NCBI GenBank assembly: GCA_028564675.1
Contig: JAOVVO010000226.1
Location: 1-64,000, forward strand
Reading direction: 5' to 3'
Length of the DNA: 64,000 nt
Source: Onchocerca lupi
Lineage: Eukaryota; Nematoda; Chromadorea; Rhabditida; Onchocercidae
The notes beneath the pieces were generated by a model. The model did no database searches, was not told where the DNA came from, and saw nothing but the letters and a program-made list of their open reading frames with translations. The position numbers and the translations under genes were made by a program. Positions 47,094-60,500 of this stretch are shown here, one piece after another. Numbering within the stretch: position 1 is the stretch's first letter; each line of letters begins with the position of its first letter.

Positions 47094-48488
47094 TTAGTAA
47101 TTATCGAAGGCCGGTAAGCCTACTGATTCCGGCCTGAAATCTTCTAAACTTTCCAGCACTTCCACGATTTGCTCCTTCCCCTCATCAGGTACCTGTACGT
47201 AGCTCAAGTCAGGTACCATGACAACATTCATGCCGGCACGAATAGCAGCCAAAACACCATTCGGAGCATCCTCGAAAACCAAAACATTACTGGGATCCAA
47301 CGGTGGATTTCGAAATCTTTGCATTGTTACAAGATATGCTTCCGCTGATGGTTTACCTTCTTCTATTTCTGGATCACTACTACATTTTACCTAGAACTTG
47401 AATGATTATAATAATTATCATTGTCATGGTGAGTAAACAGTTGGAATATTTAACTTGGAATACAAATTTAGGTTTAAAGTTTTTGGAAAAATTTTGATTA
47501 TGCATGAGAAAGATTATTTCCCGTATTCATACGTTCACCCTAAACATACGCCATACAAAATATATTTATTGTTATATCGCCTCTAAATTATTTTTGCTTT
47601 TGCAAGCATGAAAATATATTTAACAAAGTTTTCATAAAATATGGACTGGAAAAAATTATTCATTATGCTGTTCTTTTCTTCCATAGAATTGGAAGTGAAA
47701 AAAGATTGCTCCGCAACATGGCAAAAGCTGTTGAAGCCGGAACAATGCTTTTAACTCGAAGCCTTTGAAAGAAAATTATTTCTATGATAAATACATTGTG
47801 AGTATTAAACTTAAGATTAACGAAATCGGACTTTTTCGAAAGTTGTACTTTGACAAAGTACACTAAACGAAGTAAAAAACACACCTGCACAGGTATCAAA
47901 TCGGTAAGATCTTTGTGATTCATTGTTTTAAGTTTAAATGAATAATTGCTGGATCCAGAACATATTGCCATTGGTATGCTGTGATTATGAAAATGTTGCA
48001 CTAATCGTAATGCTCCGGGCATTTTCGGACAATATGGCAACTTCTCGAGGAGTACTGGACGGTAAAGCTTATCGTATTCTTCTACACTCACTTTGTCTGC
48101 TAAGCCAATCTTCAAAATACAGAATAAAGAACGAATTGAAATTAAATGATGATATGAACAATTTGGCGCGAAATTCACAGTCTATTCTAACCAATTAAGT
48201 TCTCGAAAGTGAAGTTTCTAAGGCAGAAAGATTTCAAGATTCCAAACTTTTTTTTGAAACTAAAATATGATCATAAGTTATTAGAAAAAGAACCTTATTG
48301 AGTAATATTTTAATGGCAGCTTCGTGTTTCATACCCATTGTAAGCGACTTCAGATCTAGCGTGAATTTCTTCCCGTATTGCTTCATGGCAAAGGTATGAG
48401 TTTCCGTGTAACTTGGTTCTGTATCAATAAGCAATCCATCCAAATCAAATATTACATGAGTGATATTCAGAGCTTTCTTTCCTGGCAT
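47094..48488 (-). CDS. HAD-family phosphatase, pseudouridine-5'-phosphatase-like (paralogue 3)
   Basis: Exons 48488-48294, 48109-47885 and 47390-47094, phase 0 at both junctions, encode 238 residues. Motif I is DLDGLLIDTE (residues 15-24), motif II is CSGSS, the motif III lysine is in EEGKPSAEAYL and motif IV is VFEDAPNGV, so the catalytic set is complete. The loop before motif III differs (VKCSSDPEIEEGKP where the other copies have L(T/S)GDDP.VK.GKP), which may alter the cap or substrate pocket. The middle exon is 225 bp, as in both other copies, and intron positions match. This copy is 38 kb away and inverted relative to the tandem pair. Cytosolic metabolite phosphatase; substrate not determined. 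Confidence 0.93.
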
Positions 48489-51400
48489 ATTTCTATTTTT
48501 TAGGTTTTTGCATATGCATCCAACTCAAGTTTTTATACCATCTACTATAGAAGTATCTGAAAATTTCTCAGAACTTTAAATCAGCTCTTCTACAGTTAGT
48601 TTGGCATTCAAAAAAGAATGCCATCAAACGTTTGGAAATTTGAAAACAACAAAAAAAATATTGGAAGAACTAAATAATTGTTCCTTTTTAAACAGAAAAT
48701 GTAAAATAACAAGCACACTGTGGAATTATCGTTTCAAATACTTCCTTATGAAGCTTCCGTATGACAATTCTCTGATTCAGTTTTGCATCGAAATGAGTGA
48801 ATAGAAGAAATGAAGAATGTGACAACGATACACACTACTAAATAATGGGACGCTTTTTTTTTTTTTTTTCAAATATTTAAAATTAGTGTAACAAACACTA
48901 ATGTTCTGATACATATCTCTACTCATCACACTAAAATAATTTATTATCATTCATTACCTTGCTCGAAGAATCATTTACTTACATTTTCCAGCAATAATTT
49001 TTTATGGATATTGTTGATTTTTGTTTTTGGTAAAGATGAATCCTGGTGAGAAAGGTTTTTAACAGAGGAATGATCCTTCTTTTAGTTACAAGCAATTATT
49101 TAAGAATATTCAAGTAAATTAATCACTGAGTTATTTTTTCCTTTGTCGCTCGTGGAGATCGGATAGCAATTGAATTGTCGAACTGCTCCTACTCCTATGT
49201 CGATCTGAACTTCGGACTGGTTGCTATTTCGAACTGCTATTTCCTGTATCGATCTGAACTAATTGCAGTCCTGAAATCCTGAACTTTTAAATCCTTCAAG
49301 ACTTCTCCTCCTTATTTGAACTTTGACGTGTCATGACTTTGGTTGACCTTACCTTGTTTATCTGTGAATCGAAACATTTTGGCGGTAAACATGTTTATTG
49401 TTATGGCTTGCTGATCTCTTTGAAAATTTTTCCTTTTGTTGATCCTTTTATTGATGCATGTTCATCCTTTTTGCTTATTGATCTCATTAATATTCCTTTT
49501 TATCCTGACTGACTCCTTGTTTGCAATAATTTTCATGGTGCTACTTGACTTTTAACATCTCTTGTTTATGACTGCATCCTTTAACTTCGCAAACATCTTC
49601 CCGCTATTTGGTCTTTCGACATTCCTATATACAGTTAATTACATCTTTCGAATTTTTTCGACAAATATGTTCTACTTCTCTAATTTTCCAAATATCTGAA
49701 TCAAAATCCTACATATACATGCATCCAATGCTGTTTAAGAAATAAACTTGGATTTAAAATTAAAGATCAGTGCAAGCTATTGATTACACTGATATCAAAT
49801 TTGAAATATGACTGGAAAATAGAATCTCTTGTCAACTGCATTTGTGAACACATGATATTTACATGTGGAAATATAAAAACTTATCAGAACTGTATCAGAA
49901 AAAAAACAATTCAAAATTATAAAAAATCCAATAAATTTTTTTCTCAAATGAAGCTAATAGCGGTGGCATTAGCAATTCTTATATATTGTAGAACAGAACA
50001 TTTGGCTGTATTTACATATTATTCCATTTCATTTCTGCAATAATATATGAAAAATCGCGAGGGAAAGATAAGCAAGCTGATCTTTATAGATATACACGAA
50101 AGCTGAAATCCTAGTAAATTTAAATAAGAGAATGAAAGGAATAAAACATCAGTATATTGAATTAAATCGATTACTGCCTCTTGTTTAACTCTTTTGATTG
50201 CAAAAAAAATGACTTCATACGAAACAACTGTCAATAATACTCAACCAGCTGCTAAGTATTTTTTAAGTATTAGCACTAATATCAGTCAGATTATTGCTTA
50301 CTCTAGCTTGGAGAAATCAAACACGTTGTTAGTCTTCCAATATGATGAAGCCTGCATGAAACAAAAAAAAAAAAAAAAAAAAAAAAAGCTCGAATCAGAT
50401 GCATACCTTCAAAAATTATCAAAATAACAAAAGCATCTTCTGCTCGTTCGCTTACATCTAGAGTGTCGCTTCTTTAAAGGACAAAATTGGAAACGCAAAA
50501 ACCTTGATTCATTTTTCTACTTCCTCTTCCTCTCCCCCGAATTGTTTCTTCTTCCACACTCTCTTCACTATGCCTTTCGGAATCAATACTACCGCTTTTT
50601 ACTTCACTTAAAGTGATATACTGTTTGTGTAATATACAACATTACCAAAATGTTCCATTTAGTTAATCAATTTGTTGGCTTTATAATAGACAACTCAATT
50701 AATCAATTAACGTTTTTCACTTTTACATTATTTATGTTCTCTTTACTTTATCTCGTTTCTCTCATCTTTCTTCTCACTGACAACCTATTCAATTAATTTG
50801 ATTAACATTAATTCAAAAAGCAACTTTTCGAGAGGCCTATATTTGGCAGTACCGAACGACCAATGAAGAACTCTCCATATATGAGTTACTCTCTTTACTT
50901 ATGCTTGTTGAGTTACAATATTAGTATCACTTATTAAATGGCATATTAATCAATTACCCAACAGAACAATTCACTTCATCTATAATGTAATTTCTTACAA
51001 ATAACAAATACTGTGTATCATTTATCTCATGCACACAATTATCTCTTTTTTACAAATACCATGTACCGTTTAACAATCGCTTCCGTAAGGCAAAGCTATT
51101 AAAACTAAGAATGGAATCAAAATTAGAAATTGAAAAGCCATCAAACCACTCAAAATATTTGTATGTAACAATCGACAAAAATATTTTTGCGAGAAAATAA
51201 TCCTTAGCTAAAATCACTATATCCGCCTTTCGCTCTTAACACCAACTTTTTACAAATAGTTTTGAAAACAATAAAATGAATAGTATTATGGTTTCCCGGG
51301 AAGTTTATGGTCTGATAAATATGCATTTCCTGGAGCTTCCGTTTTAGCAAGTGATTACCGTTGATAGCAGGTTAACTTAAAATATCTCCAACTTATCATT

Positions 51401-52275
51401 TATAGCTTCATTTATGTACGATTTTACCATCAGCATTCTTGGAAACCTACAGTGAATGTCCTTCCACATTTAATTACTGATACAAACTCTGAGAAACTAC
51501 TTATATTTCAAGAATAAGGATTTCGACAGTTACCATTCTTTTTGTCATTAAAAAACACTTTCATTCGAAATAGAGAAAACGGAAGCAACAATTACAATTA
51601 TCCTTTTTTTTTGGAATCTTGAAAAACTAGACTTGAATACTTTATTTACTAAATATTACGAAAATGTTTACATAAATAATGGTGTTAAAGTTCAGTTTTC
51701 CAGCGAGACTATTGTTTGATGTCAAAATATAGAAACTTTGTTCAGGTGTAACGATTGTATTATAACTTTAATACCATATTCGCGAATGTATGATTTGCCA
51801 TTTTAAGTTTTGGTAACAATATAATGGATGATGAATTCGTCAAAACAATAGAAAAAAACAAAAAGAAAAACAGCAATAAGCTTTTTTTTTTACCTCTTAC
51901 TTGTTTGGTATGTGTATATATATGAAATGAATAAAATAATCAATTTCTTCACAATCTTATATGCTCTTTAACTGTACCTCTTTTTTTTCACAATTTTTCG
52001 AGAAGAACTATGGGATTTAGAGAGTTTAACAGATAAAATTTATTAAAACTAGTTTGTCCAGAAGAAAAAAAAAGTGGTTTTTCAGTTAAACTCTCCAAAT
52101 CTCATAGTTTTTACTTAATAAAAAGCATGCCATTATGAAGCTACCTCGTTAGTTCTTACTTTGTTCAAAAATACGTTTGCCTTCTCTGACTTTCTACTTT
52201 CTCTTAAACTTCTATTCAATCACTTCAATCACTTCACTTTCACCTTCACTTTCAATCACTTTCACTTCTATTCTT
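48489..52275. other. Long intergenic stretch, one dispersed repeat copy, no gene supported
   Basis: Copy C of the dispersed repeat lies at about 49100-49410. A 26-base A run occurs near 50362. At about 52010-52110, CAATTTTTCGAGAAGAACTATGGGATTTAGAGAG and a partial inverted counterpart (CTCTCCAAATCTCATAGTTT) form a weak inverted repeat. Open frames at 48601, 49780 and 50194 are low-complexity. No domain or splice chain was seen. Confidence 0.45.
49100..49410 (-). repeat. Dispersed repeat family, copy C
   Basis: On the minus strand it reads ATAAACATGTTTACCGCC, TTCGATTCACAGATAAAC, AAGGATTTAAAAG, GACAAAGGAAAAAATAACTC and GTGATTAATTTACTTGAATA in the same order as copies A and B. The first landmark is at about 49405-49377 and the last at about 49126-49102. 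It is inverted relative to the other two copies. Confidence 0.55.
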
Positions 52276-55200
52276 CTATTCAATGTTGTCGTGCTCTTCG
52301 TCTTCTTCAGTCAATGAAGGTGGCAAAAAATCGCGATCCGGCCAAAGCTCTTCAAAAATTTTTTTTACCTGGAAAAGAAAAGACAGATTACTAGCGTTAA
52401 AAATAAATTTTTTTTAGTGCTAATGTCAAAAATAAATTTCTAACAGCTTATATAAAAATAAAAACAGTATCAAATAGATATACTGAAGGTAAACTTAAAA
52501 TTTTAATCTCCCGCTTCAGGACATAAAATGCCTTGATATTGATAAATTTAGAAGAAAATTACCTCGCAAATGATTTGGGCATAATTTAAATGCCCGTCAA
52601 CATTTGGGACAATTCGCATATTTGTCGGCAAGTTATGGGAAATTATTGATGGTAAAACCAAATCAAAATAAAGAGACCATAAGATTTGAGGCTTCATTTC
52701 TTCTGTAAAAGTTGTGTTGCTAGTACTTCAATCTTTTCAACTCTTAATTTAATTGGAACCGAGTTATTTCTTCGAATTTATAATTAAGACACATTTTTCA
52801 TGATTATTTTAAATTGAGGGTGAGATAAAGGAACTTAATCTATGGTATTTAGAGTAAGGACAAGTGTTTCAAAAAACTTTTCACTAAAATGTTATCGGTT
52901 GCCAACAATATTAATGAATTTAACGTGTACCAGATTGAAATTATGAACTGTATAAAACCAAAATATAAAAATACACAAAAATCATAGTTACCATTCTTCG
53001 TCACACTGAAAAATGGATCAATGATGGGATTTAAGACAGTGCTCGCAACTCCATCACTTTGTGCAGTTATATGAGTGACATCTAAAGGCATTCTTGTTTT
53101 AATTTAAAGAATACATAAAACTGAATCGGAGCCTAAAGTAATAAGTAAAGGATTTCACCAAATGAATTAGTGAAGTACAGATTAATTAATATTTTTAGCA
53201 GTTCTAGCTGAACTGGGACTATTAAAAATACAATGACTTCAAATCTTAGCACAAAAAAAAAATATGGATAACTACTAAAAAAAGCAGCGAAATTACTTTT
53301 GAATTAATGTTCCATTATGTATCAAACTCCTATGCTTGACAGCAAATACACTTCGTTAAATCCAAAACTGCCAAATTACGAATTTTATACCAGAAGGGCA
53401 ATTAAAAAGAATTAAGTGCAGACGAAATTCTCAAAACGTCGCGCAAAAAAAGGCCATTTGCAATGAAGTTTTTACAATAACAGAAATAATGCAGAACTAA
53501 CATTTCCCTCTTGGTGCTACACAACCTTCATATCCGACCTCCAGTAAATACGGAAATATATCACTTTTCAAACTGGATAGATTTAATACACTAATCTGAA
53601 AAATTTGACGTAATAATAGTAGAAATCAAGCAAACGTAATTGGTAAAATATTTTGATATTTACATCGATTATCGGTATTTAAGAAAGGGAAACTTTTAAG
53701 AAAAGTTCTTCAATAGATAAATTACATGTTCTTTTTCAAGGTCGGGTAGAAGAGAACGATCTGAGATCAAAATAGCTCGATTCAGTCGCGTTTGTAATGA
53801 GGTGCTTATATGCTGCTGTGGCACATATCTCCCATTTGCGATTATGTGGTTACATTTAATTCGTTGACCTTGTGTTATTACCGCTACTATCCTGAAGATC
53901 ATTAGTCTCAGAATCAATGATATATTAAATAATATATTAAAACGATCAAAAAAATATTAAAATTATCCATTAGCATTATTAACCTTTCACCAGAAATGAT
54001 AAAGCCATCAATCGAACGATTCAAACAATAAATTCCACCAAAAACAGCACAAAGTCGGGAGAAGCCCTGAGGTAATTCTCCACTACCATAAAGGGTCCAC
54101 AAAAATGGCGAATCACCAAAACGCCCAACAGATTCCATAAACTGCCATACTGCCTCCAGACCTTTTATTTTTTAATAGTTTATCACCGATCATATGTGAA
54201 ACTACTTATTAAGATGAGTGATTTTGGTAATTTTATTATGCAATGCACAAAACAACACAAAAAAATGAAACAGTTGGAATTTTCGATTCAAAATACAAGA
54301 TATTTTAGCAGCTGAAAAATAATGTTGTCAGAACATAAAATTTTGCAAACATATGCAAACTTATCTCTTTAGTTTTGGCTGATGGGTGTAAGATTGCCAA
54401 AGTATTAGTAAATATACTTTTCACATTACCCACGATGCCAAAAGATTCCACGAAAGCATCAAATGGTTTCTCGGCATGTTCTTAAAATAAACACAATTTC
54501 ATTAATAGTTAACATTTGTAATCATATTTCGTACAACTATCAAAATATTAATTCCTTCTTAAAAATAACTTGAAGACAGTGATACTTTTCTCTAAAATCA
54601 GCACCATAATAGATAAAAACAAAATAAATCTCACACAAATTTCGATTTTTCAGTACTTATTTCTATTGAATTGTTTACCTTTCCAATCATCAGTTTCATT
54701 AGGATTTTTCCTCCATTCAATGCATTTTTGGAGAAATCTCATCACTTTTCGTTTGTCTTGTATCCTGAATATAAATCCAATCTCTTCTCTTGATTCTTGT
54801 TTAAGATAAAATATGTCTTTTCTAATCAATACCCTCCCTTATCCACAAAATATGTAAGGACAAAATAGCGAATTTGGATGTTTTTTATAAGTAATGGGGA
54901 TACAACAGATGGATATAATTTTTCGGCAAGCAATAACCATAATATGACTGGCATTTCTATTGCTGCAAAGATAGATTATTTTCATTAGTGAAAACCAGAA
55001 TAAGTAAAAAACATTTAAGATTTTAAAATCATTTCCAACATAAAAATCGAAGATCCAAAAAATCTGAGTAGAAATTTAAAAAAATAATACAAAACGAACG
55101 AAATAGCATCACTTCGGAATATTTCTCCCCGAGAACATGGAACAACTTCAAGTGGATTTGAGCTTTTATTTGAGGAATAGCTCAGAAATCGATCAACACA

Positions 55201-56211
55201 TTTGAATTCGCAGTACTTAGCAACACCCGAATCACATAACAGCTTTACCATACTACCTCTACTCAACAATACCTGAAATATGGCAAATCATCAAAATGAA
55301 TAATTAGCTTATAAAATTTATAAAATAATTAAATATGCAGTAATATTTAAATTTAGAAGTTTTTCACATCGTTTGCATCATCAGTTAAAGAAAAGATTAA
55401 TCTTTAATTCAAACATATGCAATCATATCTGGTATTCGATCAAGTCCAGTTATTGTATATATAAACGACGAGACTTTCTAAGCCTCTCATCCAATGACAA
55501 AAATGATCCATTCTGTATAAAAAAATTGACAGCCTAATAATAAAAAACCTTAGGTAAAAGGTCCAAACTGAATTTTCGCCATTGCGGATCAATATCTTGC
55601 AAATTCGAAGTCGTTGCATCATCCAATTCTTGAACATCGTCAATATGACTAAAATTCATAGAAGAGATATATATGATACGCCATTACTTCTTAAAAGCCA
55701 AATATGATGTAATGTATTTTCTATTTTCGATTTCCAAAAAATCCAATTTTCAGCAAACAGGAGCATAAAGGAAATCACTGGGGAAGACTTACTTGCAGAA
55801 AAACTGTTGATGGATATTCTCAATTAAAGACTGACATGTGGCCGGTAAAAACTTTTCATCATCGCGCAGAAAAGATTCAGGGCTGATTTGAGCTTCATTA
55901 TCATCTCTGCTATTTCCAGTTATCCAATGCTGGATAGTCCATAAATTGAATGAGGCCCATAAATCACCATAATAATCGTTCCTTACGTGAAAACGATTTA
56001 TACTATTTTTTATTTTAGGAACTTTCCATTGCAACTGATACCATAGAAGCATCTTTATTGGTCTTTAATACCCACCACATCTCCAGATAGCTTACCTGTC
56101 TAACTGCAAAACACTAAGACCAGAACGGGCACAAGCAGCTGCAATGATACATTCTGGAAGTCCAGTGCCCAAAACGACCACATCAAAATCTTCGGGTAAC
56201 TTATCGTTCAT
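52276..56211 (-). CDS. rep-1: Rab escort protein (REP/CHM homologue)
   Basis: Twelve exons, transcript order: 56211-56096, 55981-55793, 55648-55549, 55272-55091, 54764-54679, 54480-54361, 54161-53984, 53891-53726, 53595-53502, 53081-52992, 52702-52563, 52368-52276. Phases close to 517 residues (human REP-1 653, which has a longer insert). The N-terminus has the nucleotide-fold signature VVVLGTGLPE and IIAAACARSG shared by GDI and REP. LLCDSGVAKYCEFK, VVPCSRGEIF, PFLWTLYGSGELPQGF, LCAVFGGIYCL and RAILISDRSLL follow the REP order, and the C-terminal ILWSLYFDL ... EELWPDRDFLPP is REP-specific. REP presents newly made Rabs to geranylgeranyltransferase II in the cytosol and delivers them to membranes. 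Exon 10 uses acceptor CTTTAG rather than a nearby ACAAG because only the former restores the family sequence. Confidence 0.95.
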
Positions 56212-57520
56212 TGGTTCACTTACTTCTAAATCCCTATAAATAACTAAATATTCACAAAATTTTAGTACCTTGAACTAATCAGTTGCGATTCGATACGATG
56301 TTTAGCTCCATTTACTAAAAGCGGTCTCTGCAAACTCAACAGTCTGATTCGCGGTAACTTCCACATTCCTAATACGCAAATTTAAGAATCTTCAATCTTC
56401 TAGATCTACTAAAAAAAAACCTCCAGTCAAAATACCAAATTTACGGTCACTCCGCATCATTGATGAAAACAATGATAGGAATCAAAGTTACTATAGTACA
56501 TTGATTTCTAAAGTTGCCCAATTCTGTCCTTTGGAGGTTCTCTATTTTCAAATCAGAATAGTGCCTTTTAAGGCCATGTGAAAATCCTCACAGCTCGCAA
56601 TCCAAATTTATATTGTCAATAATTTTACTTAAAATTGATGAGCAAAAGATGCATATATACAAAACGCTTTTTCTAATGAATGCAGCTATTTATAACGAAG
56701 CAATTGCAATCTTCGGTTGGAAAATCAACGTCAGAATTTGCCGAAATTCAACAATATTTGTTCAAAATTTGAAGTTGAAATCTATAGGTTTGCGACTAAC
56801 AATCGACCCATGGATGATAATGAGCACAACAATTCACTCCAAACAAAACAAAAAGAAAACATATGCAACTAAACAACACTAAACAAAACAGTCTATCACT
56901 CACGTTCAAAAGGAAAACAAAAAAGCAAAATGCATCAACTGTATTCATTACTTAACACAACCCATATATTCATCAACAAGCAATTTCAGTCAGCTGTGCA
57001 AAAAGATGAAGTAATGCAGATGTGCACTATCCGATTGGGTTCCCATCATATTAAGTCTCTTGACAGAAAAAATTGCCACCATTTCTTTTTATTATAAAAT
57101 TTGAGCATCAATCAACAATGTAACTTATAAAACAGTAACCCGCTTGTTAACAATAATGCTAAATTAAAAAAGTATAATGCAAAATACAAATCTTAAACAT
57201 GAAATTTCACAAATCTATTTATGAAACAATTATCTAACAGGATTTCCTTCACAACTATTGCAGTACTATGTGCAATAAAATGCAAAAAGACAGTATAAAG
57301 AGAAAAAAATTTAATTTGTGAAATTGACATTTATACGTTTCCCTATCTTTAAACAAACAAAATAATGTTTCAAACAAAAATGAGCTATATATGTACAGAT
57401 TTTATTGCGGTTAATCCGAAATCTAGAAATGATCACTTCGATAGTTATATATTGGTCCGTTATTCACACTGTATAAGTCATGAATATACCATAATTTTTT
57501 TTTCTTTTTTCTAGATCTGT
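56212..57520. other. Intergenic between two same-strand genes
   Basis: Holds the REP upstream region and the USP30 3' UTR, which probably ends at AATAAA (minus strand, 57406-57401), 115 bp past the stop. A TTTATAG-type acceptor precedes the REP start by about 20 bases. The open frame at 56613-56882 has no recognisable domain. With 1.3 kb between stop and next start, an operon is possible but not shown. Confidence 0.5.
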
Positions 57521-60500
57521 TTAATTTAATGTAGTCAGAGCTCGATCATAAAAGAGCATATATGCTTCTGATGATGCCACTTCTGCGAACGTTACTGGTG
57601 TCACCTGAATAAATTTTAATAAGATCGTCCGATTTCGAATTGCATGAATAAAATATTCTTTCACTGAAAAATTTTGCATGATAAGAAATTGCTTTTCTAA
57701 TTATTTCGCGTTCTTTCTACAATACTCACCTCCGTATCGCTAGTTTTGTACCAAACGGATCGATTCTGAACGCCAATTCCCCGGCGGTAAGTAATAAAAT
57801 GACCTGAATGAGCCTGTCCAATATGTACAGAAACAGCACGCAATTGGTACTTGTATTTGAATATATTGTCATATTCATAAAAATCCGTTCCATTCCTGAA
57901 AAACATCAAAATATAAAACTGATAGGCTTACAAAGAACTGAGTAAGAAGCATTGACTCACTTAATTGAAGACAGCCGCGCGGCTTGTAGCCATTGTTGTT
58001 TGATTTTCGGAATGGAAGATGCTGCATTTAAAGTTGAACCGCCCAGAACTCGAAAACAGGAATTTGATAATGGACCTTTCGTTTGTTTTGTTTTATTCTG
58101 AAATTTAAACAGAATTCGTTTCTTCTTTTTAAAAAAAAAAAAAAAAGAAAAATAAAAATCTTCAGGTCAAGATAGAGAATAGAACGCAAAATCATAAAAA
58201 TTTAATCAGTAAAAGAATATTTTTACCAAATTTGGGATATTAAAGAGAGAAGAAATAATTTATAAATGTTGCATTAGGGACATCATGTCATTCCTTCAAA
58301 AATACAAGGAATATAAATATTATAAAATTTGCCTATCTGTTGAACTGATCAAAAATCAAACTTGTTCACTGAAAAAACAGTATTCTCGGATATCAATAAA
58401 TTCAGGAAACAAAAAGCGCTCGGTACGTTTGAAAACATATCCATTGGGAGAAAATCCAACTCGCTCGATGCGAAATATCAATAACGATGGCAACTGAAGC
58501 AGTGAAGCATTAAATTACACAAAGGAAATCATCCTTCAATTGAAATCGATTGCAGAAATGATAAAAATATCAGACTGCTGCATTCAGAAAATCTCTTACT
58601 GCAATATGCAATCGTGAGAGAAAAAGCCCATGTATATTATTATGATAGACAGCGCGTTAAATTAGTAATTGTAAATAAAAATTTAATTTAATATATATTA
58701 AAACCACCTTACAAAACCCTTGTTTCTTCATAAGTCCACCAGATGGATTTTTCTTTTTTTCTAAGCATCGATCACATGACGCGCCTTGGATGTATTCAGC
58801 GGCAAAATATCTTTCTAGCAAATTTGAAAATGTTAGAAACTGAAAGAAACTAATATTTTTTATTCTGTTTAATTGATGAGGAATCATCTTTTTTCATTGA
58901 TAAAGTTATGAAATAAAAATGTACTTTTTCTTTTTTTGATATTTTACATTTGAGTATTCAGAAACTTTGCTGAACAATTATCAACTCTCTCATCATAGTT
59001 GCATGAAATTCTCATACAAAGGAATCTATGAAGAAACAGTTCCATGTCACTTCTTGTTCTCAAAAATCATAGTTAAAAAGCAATTTTGCAAAAGCTAAGT
59101 AGCAAGAGGTAGAGTGCAATAAAGTTGCAGAAGTAAAACAAAAAATTTTCGCAAATTCTGTTTTGTAAATGAAAAAGCAGTGAGTTCTTCTAAATGGACA
59201 AAAACCGAATTCAGTATAAAAGTAAACTGATTCAAATTGAATTTATGAATTGTAATAAATAAACTACTTACAGAATTAGGCGATTTTGGAAGCGAAAGTG
59301 ATAAAACACAAAATTTCTCTTCACGAATTTTCTGGAATAAGAAAAAATAATTTGTGTTTCAAAGATGGCACTTAAGTTAATGTGTTAATAATGATAGAAA
59401 GATACATATGCAAAACGGCTTGAGAGAAATGACAAAAATGGAAAACTTTCAAAATTACGTTTATGAATATTTTCACGTACTTTATAAAAACAATCTTCTC
59501 TGCAACAACGCAGCTGAACAGCTAATAATCCCAAGCATGGTGGTTTTAATAGCTTCTCATTTGCTATAGCACTCTGAAATAACGTTTCATTGATTGAGAA
59601 TCTAAAACAGAAATGTATCGATAAGAATAATACATGCAGCAGAAAACTAATAGGTAAATCTTAAGTTTGTGACATTAAAAATACAAATCACTGAAAATTT
59701 TCTGATTTGTTACTAAGTATGTCTGCTATCTGGATTATGGCTTTTTTCTTATTTCTGTCATTATATACATGATGAAGTAGAGAAACAATTCAAAAATAAA
59801 CCTTCACATGCTCAAATGATAATGAGCTAAGCGATAAAGAATGTGAGTCAGAAGACAAGCTTAAATCATCATCATTAAGAGAAACTGCGTCATCAATTTT
59901 TTTCTTGTTTTTCACAAACATGGAATCACCAGTATTCCGACGGGTTATATTGACACCATTGGTTAACGGTTTCTCATCAATGACCAGTGAACTCAAAGAA
60001 GTATCGTTTTCATGTTGCTATAATTTTACTTTTCGTACAAATGACGAATTTTTGCTTTATAATTCTTATATACTTTGGAAGTTACAGAATGTAAATTAAT
60101 GATACTGTGGATCATGCAGCACTCTTTTTTCACATCAGCTGATGATGAGACAAAAGAAATTTTAATCCATATATTTGTGATGATGCACGAACAAATATAA
60201 ACAGAAAACTTGATTTCGCAGCTCTCAATAAAAAGTTTGCAGAAGTCATCGACAATGAATGATAAATTATAAAACTAACAATTTCGATGATTTTCTGCAA
60301 AGGTGAATCATGATTATGCCGCAGTTGTGCTAACTCTTCATCCCAAGTTGTAACAAATACATTAAATAATTCATACAAATCCTATAAAGCATAAAAAACT
60401 CAACTGGTTTAAATGCGAGTCCCACTTTCTAATTCATATAAAAAAACATTCTTTTTTCAAATGAAAGATAAGTAATTTATCAATTAATTAAAAACATTAC

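Noticed and set aside
52992..53091. REP exon 10 starting at the in-frame ATG/ACAAG at about 53092
   Set aside because: That junction creates a stop or breaks phase; the CTTTAG acceptor at 53083-53082 restores the conserved GKYVTHIT sequence.
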